Source of the DNA: Gammaproteobacteria bacterium
GTDB lineage: Bacteria; Pseudomonadota; Gammaproteobacteria; SZUA-229
NCBI GenBank assembly: GCA_029882215.1
Contig: JAOULC010000019.1
Location: forward strand, 1 to 61,248
Reading direction: 5' to 3'
Length of the DNA: 61,248 nucleotides
Shown here: piece after piece, positions 1 through 9,071 of the stretch
Position numbering within the stretch: the stretch's first letter is position 1
How the letters are laid out: the number at the start of each line of letters is the position of its first letter
The notes under the pieces: generated by a model
What the model was told of the DNA's origin: nothing
Seen by the model: only the letters and a program-made list of their open reading frames with translations
The model's database searches: none
Translations under genes and position numbers: made by a program

Positions 1-94
1 CTTTATCTTTATAAATATCAGGCTTAGGGATAAAGCAGACAACTAAAAATAAAAACAAGCTGACTAACAGCCAGCTTAATAATTTCTTATTCAT
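1..94 (-). CDS. pbpC: Probable penicillin-binding protein 1C, N-terminus only
   Basis: Only the first 31 codons lie in the window; the gene runs off the left edge. The peptide starts MNKKLLSWLLVSLFLFLVV, a short basic start followed by one hydrophobic segment, as expected for the membrane anchor of a bifunctional class A penicillin-binding protein. The identification rests mainly on position: in many gammaproteobacteria pbpC directly follows the alpha-2-macroglobulin gene yfhM, and here the ATG lies 5 bases after that stop. No catalytic domain is visible, so another inner-membrane protein cannot be excluded. Confidence 0.55.
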   Translation of the reverse strand, partial: MNKKLLSWLLVSLFLFLVVCFIPKPDIYKDK

Positions 95-99
95 AAAGT

Positions 100-3000
100 C
101 TATTTAACAGTGATTGATGAGCCCAGGCCCCGGTATATAACATTTCTGTCATACATGCCTTCTGCAAAAGCCGGGGGTACTGTGTAGCGTCCCTTATTGG
201 TTGATTTTATGCGGTAGATGTATTCCTGTACTTTTTTCTCAACGCTAGTGTATAAAATAATCCTGTCTTCTCTGACATCAAGGTAATCAAATGATGTATC
301 TGTGTTTTTTCGTGTGGCATCTCTGACAACTTCGAAACCGCCAGGCAAGAGATCGATAATTGCAATGTTGTAATGACTGTCATCTGATATAGAACGGTAT
401 TTAATATGTACATTAAATTCACTGCCCATTTCAGTTTCGCTGATGGTCTTGCCGTTGTCGTCTCTATACTCATGAAAAACTTCTATGCCTTTCTGAATTT
501 TAGTGGCTGGTAAGGAGCGATCAAAGCCTGATTCAGTCAGCTGGTAAAATACAGGCTGGTCGTTATCTGCACTCGTCAGAATCAGTTTTTTGATGGTGTC
601 GTCCGTAAGAGAAATGACCGGGAACTGATCTTCGGGTATGCGCAGTGGCTGCTTACCCGCGGATTTTGTAAGCGTTTGCAGCTGCGCACCTGATATGCTG
701 CTATTATTTTTTCTGTCGGCATAGGCGCTTAATGCAAGTATGCTATAGGCAGATGACAGGGTATTAAATTCGCCGTCATTAATAGGAGTGGTAATGCTCT
801 GCAGGGCGCTGGCATCTATTTTATTTACCCGCTCAGGGAAATGTCGGGACAAAATAAATAACAGCTGGGCATTATGAGAAAGGCTGTCGTAAAAGTTTCT
901 GTAGTCCTGTTGTATGGTTTCACCAAATTTCATATCCGATATTAAATCATCGGCTTTCTCATTAAGGTGTAACAGCTTGTAAGCGGCTGCCATATAAGCC
1001 CGGCTGATGTCATGATGCCATCTGTCAGGATAAAACTTATTCATCTGCTCATACATGTCATTCAGATAACGTGTAGTCACAATGCCCTGGGTTGTCAGCA
1101 GGTAAATAGCTGAAGCACGTATCCTCGCGCTTGCAAAATTATCGATAGAGATAGTGGCCTGAGCTGTGGCATATTGCAGTGCTGACTTAATCATTTTTTC
1201 CGGAATGATGAAATCTTTAGACTGAGCCTCAAGTAATATATGCAAAACATAGAGACTTTGTTTTGCGGATGAATAGGAATTAGCGGCCCAGAAACCAAAA
1301 GCCCCTTCACTGTTCTGCCGAGACCTGAGGATGTCAATAATATTATTGATCGCCGTCTGTGATTTTTGCGAATCATATCCAAAACCCGGTTTATCTTTTA
1401 GAGCAATTATCGGCAGGGCCTTGCTGATAAGCTGCTCGGTGCAGTAGTGAGGGTAACTATCAAGATAGCCAATTAAGCCTTTAGATAGTCCCAGAGGAAT
1501 GCTTGATAAACCTATTTTTCGATCCCTGAAGTCAGGGTACATATCACGGCTGAGAGGAATGTCAGCTTCGCTGTTTTGCACAAAGCCGCCTGACAGCTTT
1601 AACAGGCTGGTTAGGGCCGGGCGAACACTGATATCTACTGCGGTACTGGAGGTTTTACCAGCTGCTGTGGCAGTAAATCTGAGGCTTGATGAACCTAATG
1701 ATTTTTCGCTTGCACGTAAGCTAAAACGTACGCTCTTCTCATGGCCTTCGTCAATCATCAATTGCATAGTTTTTTCGCCAATAACCGTAAGCTGAGGCGC
1801 AGATTCAAGGCTGATACTGACCCTGGCATTTTTGCCTGAGCCTTCGACGTTATTAGCCACATTAAGGCTGATGCTAAATTCATCAGCTGGAGCAACGAAT
1901 GAGGGCGTGTTGGGGCTCAGTACAAAATGCCCGCGAGCTAATGATGTTTTTTGTGTGGCACCGACACTATCACTGGAAACGGCCACGGCCATAAAACGTA
2001 ATGCACCGTTAAAATAGTCCGGCACCTGATAATCAAGTTCACCTGTAGATGTCTGATCAACATCGAGAATACCTGACCAGTAAGCTACTGGTTTCTGAGT
2101 TCGTCGTTTAAACGGATTGAGATTTCGACTCTCGGCATCAGACATGCCACCCCCCGTGGCAGCATAGTCCTGCACCACGGAGAACTCAGGAAGTATCAGA
2201 TCCATTATCTGCGCGGTATTAACTTCAAGCGCTCTTTTTTGCAGAAAATGACTGAGTGGTCGGGGTGTCTTATAACCGGCAACCTGGAGAATACCTTCGT
2301 CAACAGCGAAGATAACGATCTTTCCCGGCCTGCTGGTTTTGTAACGAATTTTAGTCTGTTCGCCGGGACGCAGAAGATAAGGAACAAACAGTTCAACTTT
2401 ATTTCGCCGGCTGTCGCGGTTGATTGTAAACGGGGCAATACCGTAACTTAGCGGGCTCATGAAAATTTCGCGCGAGTTCAGGTTGCGTATAAAGCTTACA
2501 TTAATGTATGCATTACCCTCGAGTTCAGCTGGCAGTGTTATTTCCTGTATGCTACTGGTGGTATGGGTAGTGAACCATTTGTAATGATAAACTTTGTCAC
2601 GTTCTATTGTGATTAAGCCTGCACCGGTATAAGGCGCGGTGATGTTTATCTTAATATTTTCTCCAGGAAGATAATCTTTTTTGTTTAGCCTGACCTGTAA
2701 TTCTGCATTTTTCTCAAGACTGCGACCAAGGTTTGCTTCGCCGGCAACACTGAAATTAACTTTATTAAGTTCCTGGCCGGCCTGGTTTTTAACAAGGTAA
2801 ACATAGTCGCCGGGTTTGTCTGTCGGCAGGCGAAGATCAAGACCTTTAGCAGGTATCGTTAAAGACTCAGTTGTAATGCTTTTTTCTTTTAATACAGACT
2901 GATACTTAAAGCTACCATTGTCCTGCTTGACCAGCGCGGAAATATATTTACGCTCTATTAACTCAAGACTGAGATCATCAGTACGGGTTAACTGAAGAGC

Positions 3001-5775
3001 CGGATCGATGGCAATAAAGTGAACAGAACGCTCACTGTCTTTACTGACATAACTGAGCTCACCGTCAGGCTTATAACCAATGAGATAATCATTAGGTGAA
3101 ACCAGAATGCTGCGCTGAGTAGAGACACTTCTGCCGCCCTCGGCCTCAAAACCGTTGACATTAATATTGACACTGAAAGATGTGCTGGTAAAACGAGAAA
3201 GATTCAGTTCAATGCTGGCTTCACCCTGGTCATTTGTGGTGGTCTCAGCCAGCTGTTCTGTATATGGTTTTTTAAGCTGCAGCGGGTCGTAAAACTGAAA
3301 CGCTGAGTACTGCTGGAATACCGGACTATAAGGTGACAGCGACATACTCGAGGTCACTCTGCGCTGAGTGGCAGCAGTACCGTACAGGTTTTTAAGGTTA
3401 ACGCTGGCTGTTAACTTGTCAGGGTGAACCCATCCAAGTGCTCGCTCCTGTGAGAACCGGCTGCTAATTTTCATCCTGTCAGGCAGGAATTCTTCCAGCT
3501 TAAGTGAAGTGGAACCAAGCAGGCTGCGGCTGAATTTATCTTTTACAATATAAACATTAACTGAATACTCCCCCGTCGGTGAGTTTTCACGGGTTGAATA
3601 TTTAATTTCTTCAAAACCTGCTTCATTCAGGCTGATTTTAGCATTCTTAATAATCAGCCCGCGCGGATCTGTGATTACATATTCAAGAGGGATACCGGAT
3701 AAATCCTGTGACCAGCTGGACGACTTTATAATCATGCCGATATTAAAGTGATCGCCGGGACGGTAGATGCCGCGATCAGAAAAAAGAAAGGCACTTAACT
3801 TATCGGCTTCATTTCCCTGATGTATGCCGCCAATATCAAAACGTGATAAATCGATATCTCTGTCGTGCCGATTGAAAGCCAGAAAAGACATATCACCTGC
3901 AGCGTGAATAAAATATGCAACCGGTGAGTTTTCACGCTGATAATCTGTTAAGTCAGGTATCTTCACATGGCCGTTAATATCCGTTCTGGAACTAACCTGA
4001 GACTGGCCGTTTTTGCTGATGACTTTAACGCTGGCATTAGAGACGGGTTCGCCATCTTTGATCGACATCACAAAGACGTCCTGTGTGTTATCAGCATTTT
4101 TCTTTACTATTAAGCCCAGATCAGTGACGAGAATAAGGCGTTTGGCAGTAATACCTGTCCTGCGCTGATGATAAGCATCCCAGCTGTGAACTTTTACCAG
4201 AAAGACGCCGTTACGTCTTAGTGGTGTTGCGTTGAGGTATTTTGTCATATCAAAAGATGCAAACTGACTTTTACCGGCAGCAACGCTTTTCAAACGTCGT
4301 ACCTGGCTGAAACGTTCTGAAATATTATCTTCATTGAAAGTGTAGTTGTTGAAGTAAGGGTCCTGAAAGTCACCGCTGGTCTGGCTGACAAGATGCTGTA
4401 CCTGATCCGGAAGTATTCTTGCAATTTCGAGTTGCAAAGCAGTATTGCCGCGTGAAATCACAGATAAACGTTTATCACCACTAAGACTCAGAATGCTGCC
4501 CGTGCCCATGATTTCCACTTCCCGCGGATAAGCCGGGATGGCAGCGACTTTTTCAAAGTCTTTTGAGAGTATGTATCCGCCGGCAGATTCAATACCTTTA
4601 TTAACCCGCACAAATAATTTTCTGTTAGCCGGAGTATTTATTTTAAAGCTGTGAGTCTTTGTAAACTGTTGCGCAGCAGGAACAGCAGAAAGGGATACTT
4701 TATCCGAAAGCTGCAGTATCTCCGGTCCGATTTCTTCAGGACGGTACCAGCGGTAGTCTTTCACAGGCTTCATGCCGTTAACAGAAGGCTTATCATTAGG
4801 CAGTAAAAACACATCGAGACTTGAGATGATTTTCTCTTCATTAATGCTATCGCTAGTCTGGATAATCAATAGCTGTTCAGGATCGTTTGCATCGTTACGA
4901 ACCAGTTTGACACTGGCTGAAGAAACCCGGAAATAACTGTACATACCCGGAACGATAATTTTACTGACAAGCTGCTGGTCTGTTCTTGCGCCGCCATTTT
5001 TTGCACGCGCGTCATTATCTATCGTTAATTCAAGCTCGTGCTTCTGTAGCGGTATTGTGATTTCATCAGATGTTATATATGCCTCATTACCTGTTTTGTT
5101 AAAACTAACTTGAAACGGAAATTCAGTTCCCTTGTCTTTCAGGCGTTTGTCTGCATCTCTTTTAATTAATGTTATATGCTTTTTAAAATCAGACTGATCA
5201 ACCGCATGAGAAAAGCTGACAGTAGCGATCATTTTTTTTAGTTTCGGGTTTTGAGGGTCCTGATATATCTGTGTATTCGTTAATGAAGCCGAGAAGAGGG
5301 GGGTTTTAAAAGAGAAAGAATACTTTTCAAGCAGAACGTGAGCGGGAAACAGTTTTTGATCAAGTTCAATATCATAGTCTTTGCTGGCTGGCCAGTCACT
5401 TTCCGGTGTGAAGACCAGTTGTCTGTCTGATGCCCACTTCCATTGTCCCGGTATCTGTGGTGATAATGCAATTCCGCTAGTCACTTTCTTATCTATTTGC
5501 TTTAGCTGAGCTGCCGAGTCGCCGAAATCTATAATTAACGGATCTGGTTTTGGGGTTTTCTGACTCAAGTCGGTCAGCCCCGGACCCTGAATGCTGACAC
5601 TGATTGCATCGGCTGCTGGTAAGCCGAGGTACCAGTTGATAAATATCACAAACGCAATGATTAACGCGATGAGTTTCTTTGAATGATGCTTTAGAAAAGC
5701 TGTTGTCTTATTGTGTTTATTATTATTTGAATCAGAATTATTGTTATTATTGGAGTTCTGATGGCCGCTCATCAA
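100..5775 (-). CDS. yfhM: Alpha-2-macroglobulin family protein (YfhM type)
   Basis: A 1891-residue bacterial alpha-2-macroglobulin, the size of E. coli YfhM-type proteins. These are periplasmic, membrane-anchored traps for foreign proteases, thought to work with PBP1C in repairing or guarding the cell wall. The N-terminus is unusual in being rich in asparagine (residues about 8-23), then comes one hydrophobic anchor (about 35-55). The middle carries the MG domains, including a segment starting SDRGIYRPGDHF (about 665) typical of the MG3/MG4 area. A CTEQ thioester motif sits at residues 1445-1448, followed by the helical thioester-domain repeats, so the covalent trap chemistry looks intact. 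It forms a tight unit with the downstream pbpC start. The ATG-ATG start is not settled to one codon. Confidence 0.93.
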   Translation of the reverse strand: MMSGHQNSNNNNNSDSNNNKHNKTTAFLKHHSKKLIALIIAFVIFINWYLGLPAADAISVSIQGPGLTDLSQKTPKPDPLIIDFGDSAAQLKQIDKKVTSGIALSPQIPGQWKWASDRQLVFTPESDWPASKDYDIELDQKLFPAHVLLEKYSFSFKTPLFSASLTNTQIYQDPQNPKLKKMIATVSFSHAVDQSDFKKHITLIKRDADKRLKDKGTEFPFQVSFNKTGNEAYITSDEITIPLQKHELELTIDNDARAKNGGARTDQQLVSKIIVPGMYSYFRVSSASVKLVRNDANDPEQLLIIQTSDSINEEKIISSLDVFLLPNDKPSVNGMKPVKDYRWYRPEEIGPEILQLSDKVSLSAVPAAQQFTKTHSFKINTPANRKLFVRVNKGIESAGGYILSKDFEKVAAIPAYPREVEIMGTGSILSLSGDKRLSVISRGNTALQLEIARILPDQVQHLVSQTSGDFQDPYFNNYTFNEDNISERFSQVRRLKSVAAGKSQFASFDMTKYLNATPLRRNGVFLVKVHSWDAYHQRRTGITAKRLILVTDLGLIVKKNADNTQDVFVMSIKDGEPVSNASVKVISKNGQSQVSSRTDINGHVKIPDLTDYQRENSPVAYFIHAAGDMSFLAFNRHDRDIDLSRFDIGGIHQGNEADKLSAFLFSDRGIYRPGDHFNIGMIIKSSSWSQDLSGIPLEYVITDPRGLIIKNAKISLNEAGFEEIKYSTRENSPTGEYSVNVYIVKDKFSRSLLGSTSLKLEEFLPDRMKISSRFSQERALGWVHPDKLTASVNLKNLYGTAATQRRVTSSMSLSPYSPVFQQYSAFQFYDPLQLKKPYTEQLAETTTNDQGEASIELNLSRFTSTSFSVNINVNGFEAEGGRSVSTQRSILVSPNDYLIGYKPDGELSYVSKDSERSVHFIAIDPALQLTRTDDLSLELIERKYISALVKQDNGSFKYQSVLKEKSITTESLTIPAKGLDLRLPTDKPGDYVYLVKNQAGQELNKVNFSVAGEANLGRSLEKNAELQVRLNKKDYLPGENIKINITAPYTGAGLITIERDKVYHYKWFTTHTTSSIQEITLPAELEGNAYINVSFIRNLNSREIFMSPLSYGIAPFTINRDSRRNKVELFVPYLLRPGEQTKIRYKTSRPGKIVIFAVDEGILQVAGYKTPRPLSHFLQKRALEVNTAQIMDLILPEFSVVQDYAATGGGMSDAESRNLNPFKRRTQKPVAYWSGILDVDQTSTGELDYQVPDYFNGALRFMAVAVSSDSVGATQKTSLARGHFVLSPNTPSFVAPADEFSISLNVANNVEGSGKNARVSISLESAPQLTVIGEKTMQLMIDEGHEKSVRFSLRASEKSLGSSSLRFTATAAGKTSSTAVDISVRPALTSLLKLSGGFVQNSEADIPLSRDMYPDFRDRKIGLSSIPLGLSKGLIGYLDSYPHYCTEQLISKALPIIALKDKPGFGYDSQKSQTAINNIIDILRSRQNSEGAFGFWAANSYSSAKQSLYVLHILLEAQSKDFIIPEKMIKSALQYATAQATISIDNFASARIRASAIYLLTTQGIVTTRYLNDMYEQMNKFYPDRWHHDISRAYMAAAYKLLHLNEKADDLISDMKFGETIQQDYRNFYDSLSHNAQLLFILSRHFPERVNKIDASALQSITTPINDGEFNTLSSAYSILALSAYADRKNNSSISGAQLQTLTKSAGKQPLRIPEDQFPVISLTDDTIKKLILTSADNDQPVFYQLTESGFDRSLPATKIQKGIEVFHEYRDDNGKTISETEMGSEFNVHIKYRSISDDSHYNIAIIDLLPGGFEVVRDATRKNTDTSFDYLDVREDRIILYTSVEKKVQEYIYRIKSTNKGRYTVPPAFAEGMYDRNVIYRGLGSSITVK

Positions 5776-6014
5776 TGAGTCCTTTTTATATTGGTCGTTT
5801 TAACTGTGTTTGTCTGGCGATGTCTGTTATCGGTTCATCATAGCAAGCAGAAAGCATTTAATCGAGATAATTGGATGATTTTCAGGCGGACAGATTAAAC
5901 AGGCATCTGGCTTGTACTAACAGTCAGCCAGACGAACTATATTTATCTTCATCTTCCGGTTTTTTTTGAGCTGATCAGAATTTTGCCAAAGCAGGCGAGT
6001 ATAAGATGTGAAAT

Positions 6015-6043
6015 TCTCTGGCCAGAGCATTAATAGCCAGAGA
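6015..6043 (-). terminator. Possible terminator hairpin after the SPOR gene
   Basis: Inverted repeat TCTCTGGC/GCCAGAGA (8-bp arms, 13-nt spacer) in the gap after the leftward SPOR-domain gene. The T-tract on that strand is poor (AATTTC), so this is a weak intrinsic terminator or a processing hairpin. Confidence 0.35.
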
Positions 6044-6062
6044 GTAAAAAATAAAATAAGAC

Positions 6063-6653
6063 CTACTTCATTACCATGATCAAAGTCGGAATATCATTTT
6101 CTATTAACTGATCGCGTACTTTGTTTAATGCGCGCTTGCCCTGAATCGGCCCGACTTTTACCCGGTACCAGGTGTCGTTATTAATTTGTGCGGTCTGAAT
6201 GCTTGATGTAATACCCAGCAGAGCCAGTGTGGCACGTCTTTTGTCGGCATCGCTGTTAGCCTGAAAAGAACCGACCTGTAAAAAATAAGTTTTCTCATCT
6301 TTGATCACAGGAGCTTCAGGCTTACTGAGTGTCGTGTTGTCAGCTTTGTCATTTGTGATTTCTGATTCCGGAATAAACACCTCATAGTCTTTCAGAATGG
6401 TATAGAAATCAAACTTCGGCACAGTTTTATCCGGCGAACTTTGCTGCTGTTTTTTTACTTCTTTATGCTGCAGTGTTTTCTTTATTTCCTGATTAACAGC
6501 ATCGGAAAAACTGACCTTTGCTTTTGGCTGGGTTTGCAGGTAGGTTAAAAAAGCCACGAACAGGCCAATTGATAACCCTGCAAACAACCACAAGAGCCCG
6601 GACATGTTTTTCTTTTTCGGCTGCTCCATTCTGTTTTTCATATCTCCCGGCAT
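6063..6653 (-). CDS. SPOR-domain cell-division-type protein (FtsN-like)
   Basis: 196 residues: a short cytoplasmic start, one transmembrane segment (about residues 18-40), a charged low-complexity linker, and a C-terminal SPOR domain (about 122-196, from YFLQVGSFQ to LIMVMK). SPOR domains bind septal glycan strands lacking stem peptides. The architecture is that of FtsN or the small FtsN-like proteins often found beside argS. The ATG overlaps the argS stop by one base (TAATG), so translation is coupled. Whether it is the true essential FtsN cannot be decided from one locus. Confidence 0.85.
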   Translation of the reverse strand: MPGDMKNRMEQPKKKNMSGLLWLFAGLSIGLFVAFLTYLQTQPKAKVSFSDAVNQEIKKTLQHKEVKKQQQSSPDKTVPKFDFYTILKDYEVFIPESEITNDKADNTTLSKPEAPVIKDEKTYFLQVGSFQANSDADKRRATLALLGITSSIQTAQINNDTWYRVKVGPIQGKRALNKVRDQLIENDIPTLIMVMK

Positions 6654-8425
6654 TACATCGCCTCGGGTGCGCTGACACCTAACAGTTTTAAACCATTAGC
6701 AATGATCTGGCGACAGGCAATGATCAGATTCAGCCGTGCATCACGAATATTTTTATCGTCCACTATAAACTGGTGGGCGTTGTAGTAAGTGTGTAACTCA
6801 CTGGCCAGTTCACGCAGATAGTGAACCATTAAATGTGGTTCTGCTTTAATGGCTGCAGATTCCAGTGTACTGGTGTACTGATTAAGTTTTTTAACCAGTG
6901 ATATTTCATGCGGCTCGGTTAATAGTGGCAGGTTGCTCTGGCCATTATTTGTATCGTGTGTCAGGTTCTTTTCTTTGAGCTGACGCAGTACGCTGCAAAC
7001 GCGGGCATGAGCATACTGTATATAATAAACCGGGTTGTCATTACTTTGTGATTTGGCAAGATCCAGATCAAAGTCCAGATGCTGTTCACATTTACGCATT
7101 ACATAAAAGAAACGCGCAGCATCGTTGCCAACTTCTTCGCGCAATTCACGCAAAGTGACAAATGAACCGGAGCGTGTCGACATCTGTACTTTCTCGCCAC
7201 CGCGGAACAGGTTGGCAAACTGTACTAATAATACTTTTAGTTTATCCGCATCATCACCTAAGGCCTGCAGAGCTGCACGCACACGGGGTACGTAGCCGTG
7301 GTGATCAGCACCCCAGACATCAATCACGATGTCGTAACCACGTTCGATTTTTTCCATGTGGTAGGCGATGTCGGAAGCAAAATAAGTCGTCTGACCGTTG
7401 TCACGTTTTACCACCCGGTCTTTTTCATCACCGAAGTCGGTGCTGCGGAACCAGAGTGCGCCATCTTTTTCGTAAATGTGACCGGCTGTTTGTAAACGTT
7501 CAATGGCTTTCGAGACCAGGTTGCGGTCTTCCAGTGTGCGCTCTGAATACCAGTCCTGATACTCGATACCAAAATGTTTTAAGTCGTCACGGATATCACC
7601 GATGATAGAATTTAAACCGCTATCAAAAATGATCCTGTAACTGGCTTTGCCCAGCAATTCTTTGGCACGACTAATCAGTGCATCAATATGCAGTTCTTTA
7701 TCACCGCCATGAGGCTCATCGGCAGGGATACCGTTCATGAGTTCTTCATGGGTAAAGACAAATTTGTCTTCATACTCGGTTTCAATTTCGGTGGCGATGT
7801 CGTAAATATAATCACCTTTATAGCCGTTAACCGGAAACTCGAAGTCAATACCGCATTTTTCCAGATAGCGCAGCCAGATACTGGTACCCAGAATATCCAT
7901 CTGGCGACCGGCATCGTTCACATAATATTCACGGTGTACTTCATAACCGACGGCTTCATACAAATCCGCAACAGTTGCACCATAAGCGGCTCCCCGGCCA
8001 TGTCCCACGTGTAACGGACCAGTCGGATTAGCTGAGACAAACTCGACCTGAATTTTCTTGCCCTTACCGAGTTCGCTTAAGCCGAAATTTTCAGCCTGAT
8101 CGAGGATGTTCTTTACCACTGATAAGGTAGAGCCGGATTTAATAAAGAAATTAATAAATCCCGGGCCGGCAATATCCACTTTTTCAACCAGATCATTGGC
8201 TGGCAGGTTGTCGATAATTAGGGTCGCCATTTCACGCGGATTTTTTCCAGCCGGTTTGGCCAGCATCATCGCAAGATTAGTTGCCAGGTCACCATGAGAT
8301 GCATCTTTGGTATTGGTGATCTGGATATCAGGCTGCAAATCAGCAGGAATATGATTGTCAGCCTGCAGTTTCTCAACTGTCTGGCCAAGTAAAGCGATCA
8401 GAGTATCTTTCAAGGTCGGTTCCAC
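6653..8425 (-). CDS. argS: Arginyl-tRNA synthetase
   Basis: 590 residues, the usual length for bacterial class I ArgRS, which charges tRNA-Arg in the cytoplasm. Visible are the N-terminal tRNA-binding (Add-1) domain, the HIGH-type motif HVGHGRG near residue 138 within SANPTGPLHVGHGRG, the KMSK-equivalent VQMSTRSG near 415, and the C-terminal DALR anticodon-binding domain ending LLGVSAPEAM. It is the upstream partner of the SPOR-domain gene, sharing one base with it. priA, argS and a SPOR gene lie close together in many gammaproteobacteria; here priA is separated by a DUF2007 gene on the other strand. Confidence 0.97.
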   Translation of the reverse strand: MEPTLKDTLIALLGQTVEKLQADNHIPADLQPDIQITNTKDASHGDLATNLAMMLAKPAGKNPREMATLIIDNLPANDLVEKVDIAGPGFINFFIKSGSTLSVVKNILDQAENFGLSELGKGKKIQVEFVSANPTGPLHVGHGRGAAYGATVADLYEAVGYEVHREYYVNDAGRQMDILGTSIWLRYLEKCGIDFEFPVNGYKGDYIYDIATEIETEYEDKFVFTHEELMNGIPADEPHGGDKELHIDALISRAKELLGKASYRIIFDSGLNSIIGDIRDDLKHFGIEYQDWYSERTLEDRNLVSKAIERLQTAGHIYEKDGALWFRSTDFGDEKDRVVKRDNGQTTYFASDIAYHMEKIERGYDIVIDVWGADHHGYVPRVRAALQALGDDADKLKVLLVQFANLFRGGEKVQMSTRSGSFVTLRELREEVGNDAARFFYVMRKCEQHLDFDLDLAKSQSNDNPVYYIQYAHARVCSVLRQLKEKNLTHDTNNGQSNLPLLTEPHEISLVKKLNQYTSTLESAAIKAEPHLMVHYLRELASELHTYYNAHQFIVDDKNIRDARLNLIIACRQIIANGLKLLGVSAPEAM

Positions 8426-8732
8426 AAGAAGTGATAGAGGTATATTGTCTCATTTTACCCTGTGCGGATGTTTTGTTGAAGCGGTGATTAAGATCATTGG
8501 TGTGAGTGTGCAAATTAGCGGGTTCTTACAGGCAGATATGAAATCTGTTAAAACAATGCCGGTCTTTAAAATCATTCATCTGTTTGTGAGCATAGCGTTT
8601 ATAAAGTATATAGTATCATCAGACGATGATCTAACTGAGAGTATACAGCGAGAGGTCGCTGTTCAGAAAAATAGTGAGAATAGCGGCCTGGCGATTGTTG
8701 GTTAGCGCAGGTTATAGAAGGATGGGTAGGGG
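8426..8732. other. Intergenic stretch without recognised content
   Basis: About 300 bases between the divergent argS and DUF2007 genes. The promoters of both must lie here, but no convincing -35/-10 pair, hairpin or repeat stands out. A reading frame across it on the plus strand is an extension of antisense argS and is not credible as a gene. Confidence 0.5.
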
Positions 8733-9056
8733 ATGGTACTGATATACAGAGCACAGGACATTATAGAAGCGCATATTGTTGCCGGATTGTTAAATGCAGA
8801 GGGTATAGAGTCGCATGTCAGCGGACATTATTTACAGGGTGGTATTGGTGAAATATCGGTCGCCGGTTTTGCAAATGTTCATGTGCCGGATGATGAGCTG
8901 GAAAAAGCGCAGCAAGTGATAGCCAACTACGAACAAAATCTGAATAAAGCAGAGGTAAAAACAGCTGCAGAGGTAACTGTAGTGACAGCAAAATGGCTGC
9001 GTTATCTTGCTGCCATTTTGTTTGTTATTATCGTTAGTTTCTTACTAGCGTTATAA
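8733..9056 (+). CDS. DUF2007 small protein with C-terminal membrane anchor
   Basis: 107 residues. The first 70 match the DUF2007 (putative signal-transducing) pattern: an opening LIYRAQDIIEAHIVAGLL, a GI..HV central part, and a segment VHVPDDELEKAQQVI. Residues about 85-106 are a hydrophobic helix, so it is probably tail-anchored. Its function is unknown; the family has a PII-like ferredoxin-type fold. It faces priA tail to tail with 15 bases between the stops. Confidence 0.8.
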   Translation: MVLIYRAQDIIEAHIVAGLLNAEGIESHVSGHYLQGGIGEISVAGFANVHVPDDELEKAQQVIANYEQNLNKAEVKTAAEVTVVTAKWLRYLAAILFVIIVSFLLAL

Positions 9057-9071
9057 AGAGTTATAACGCAT

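Noticed and set aside
8355-8705. Plus-strand frame of 116 codons across the argS start
   Set aside because: Half of it is antisense to argS, and the remainder has no ribosome-binding site or protein-like pattern.
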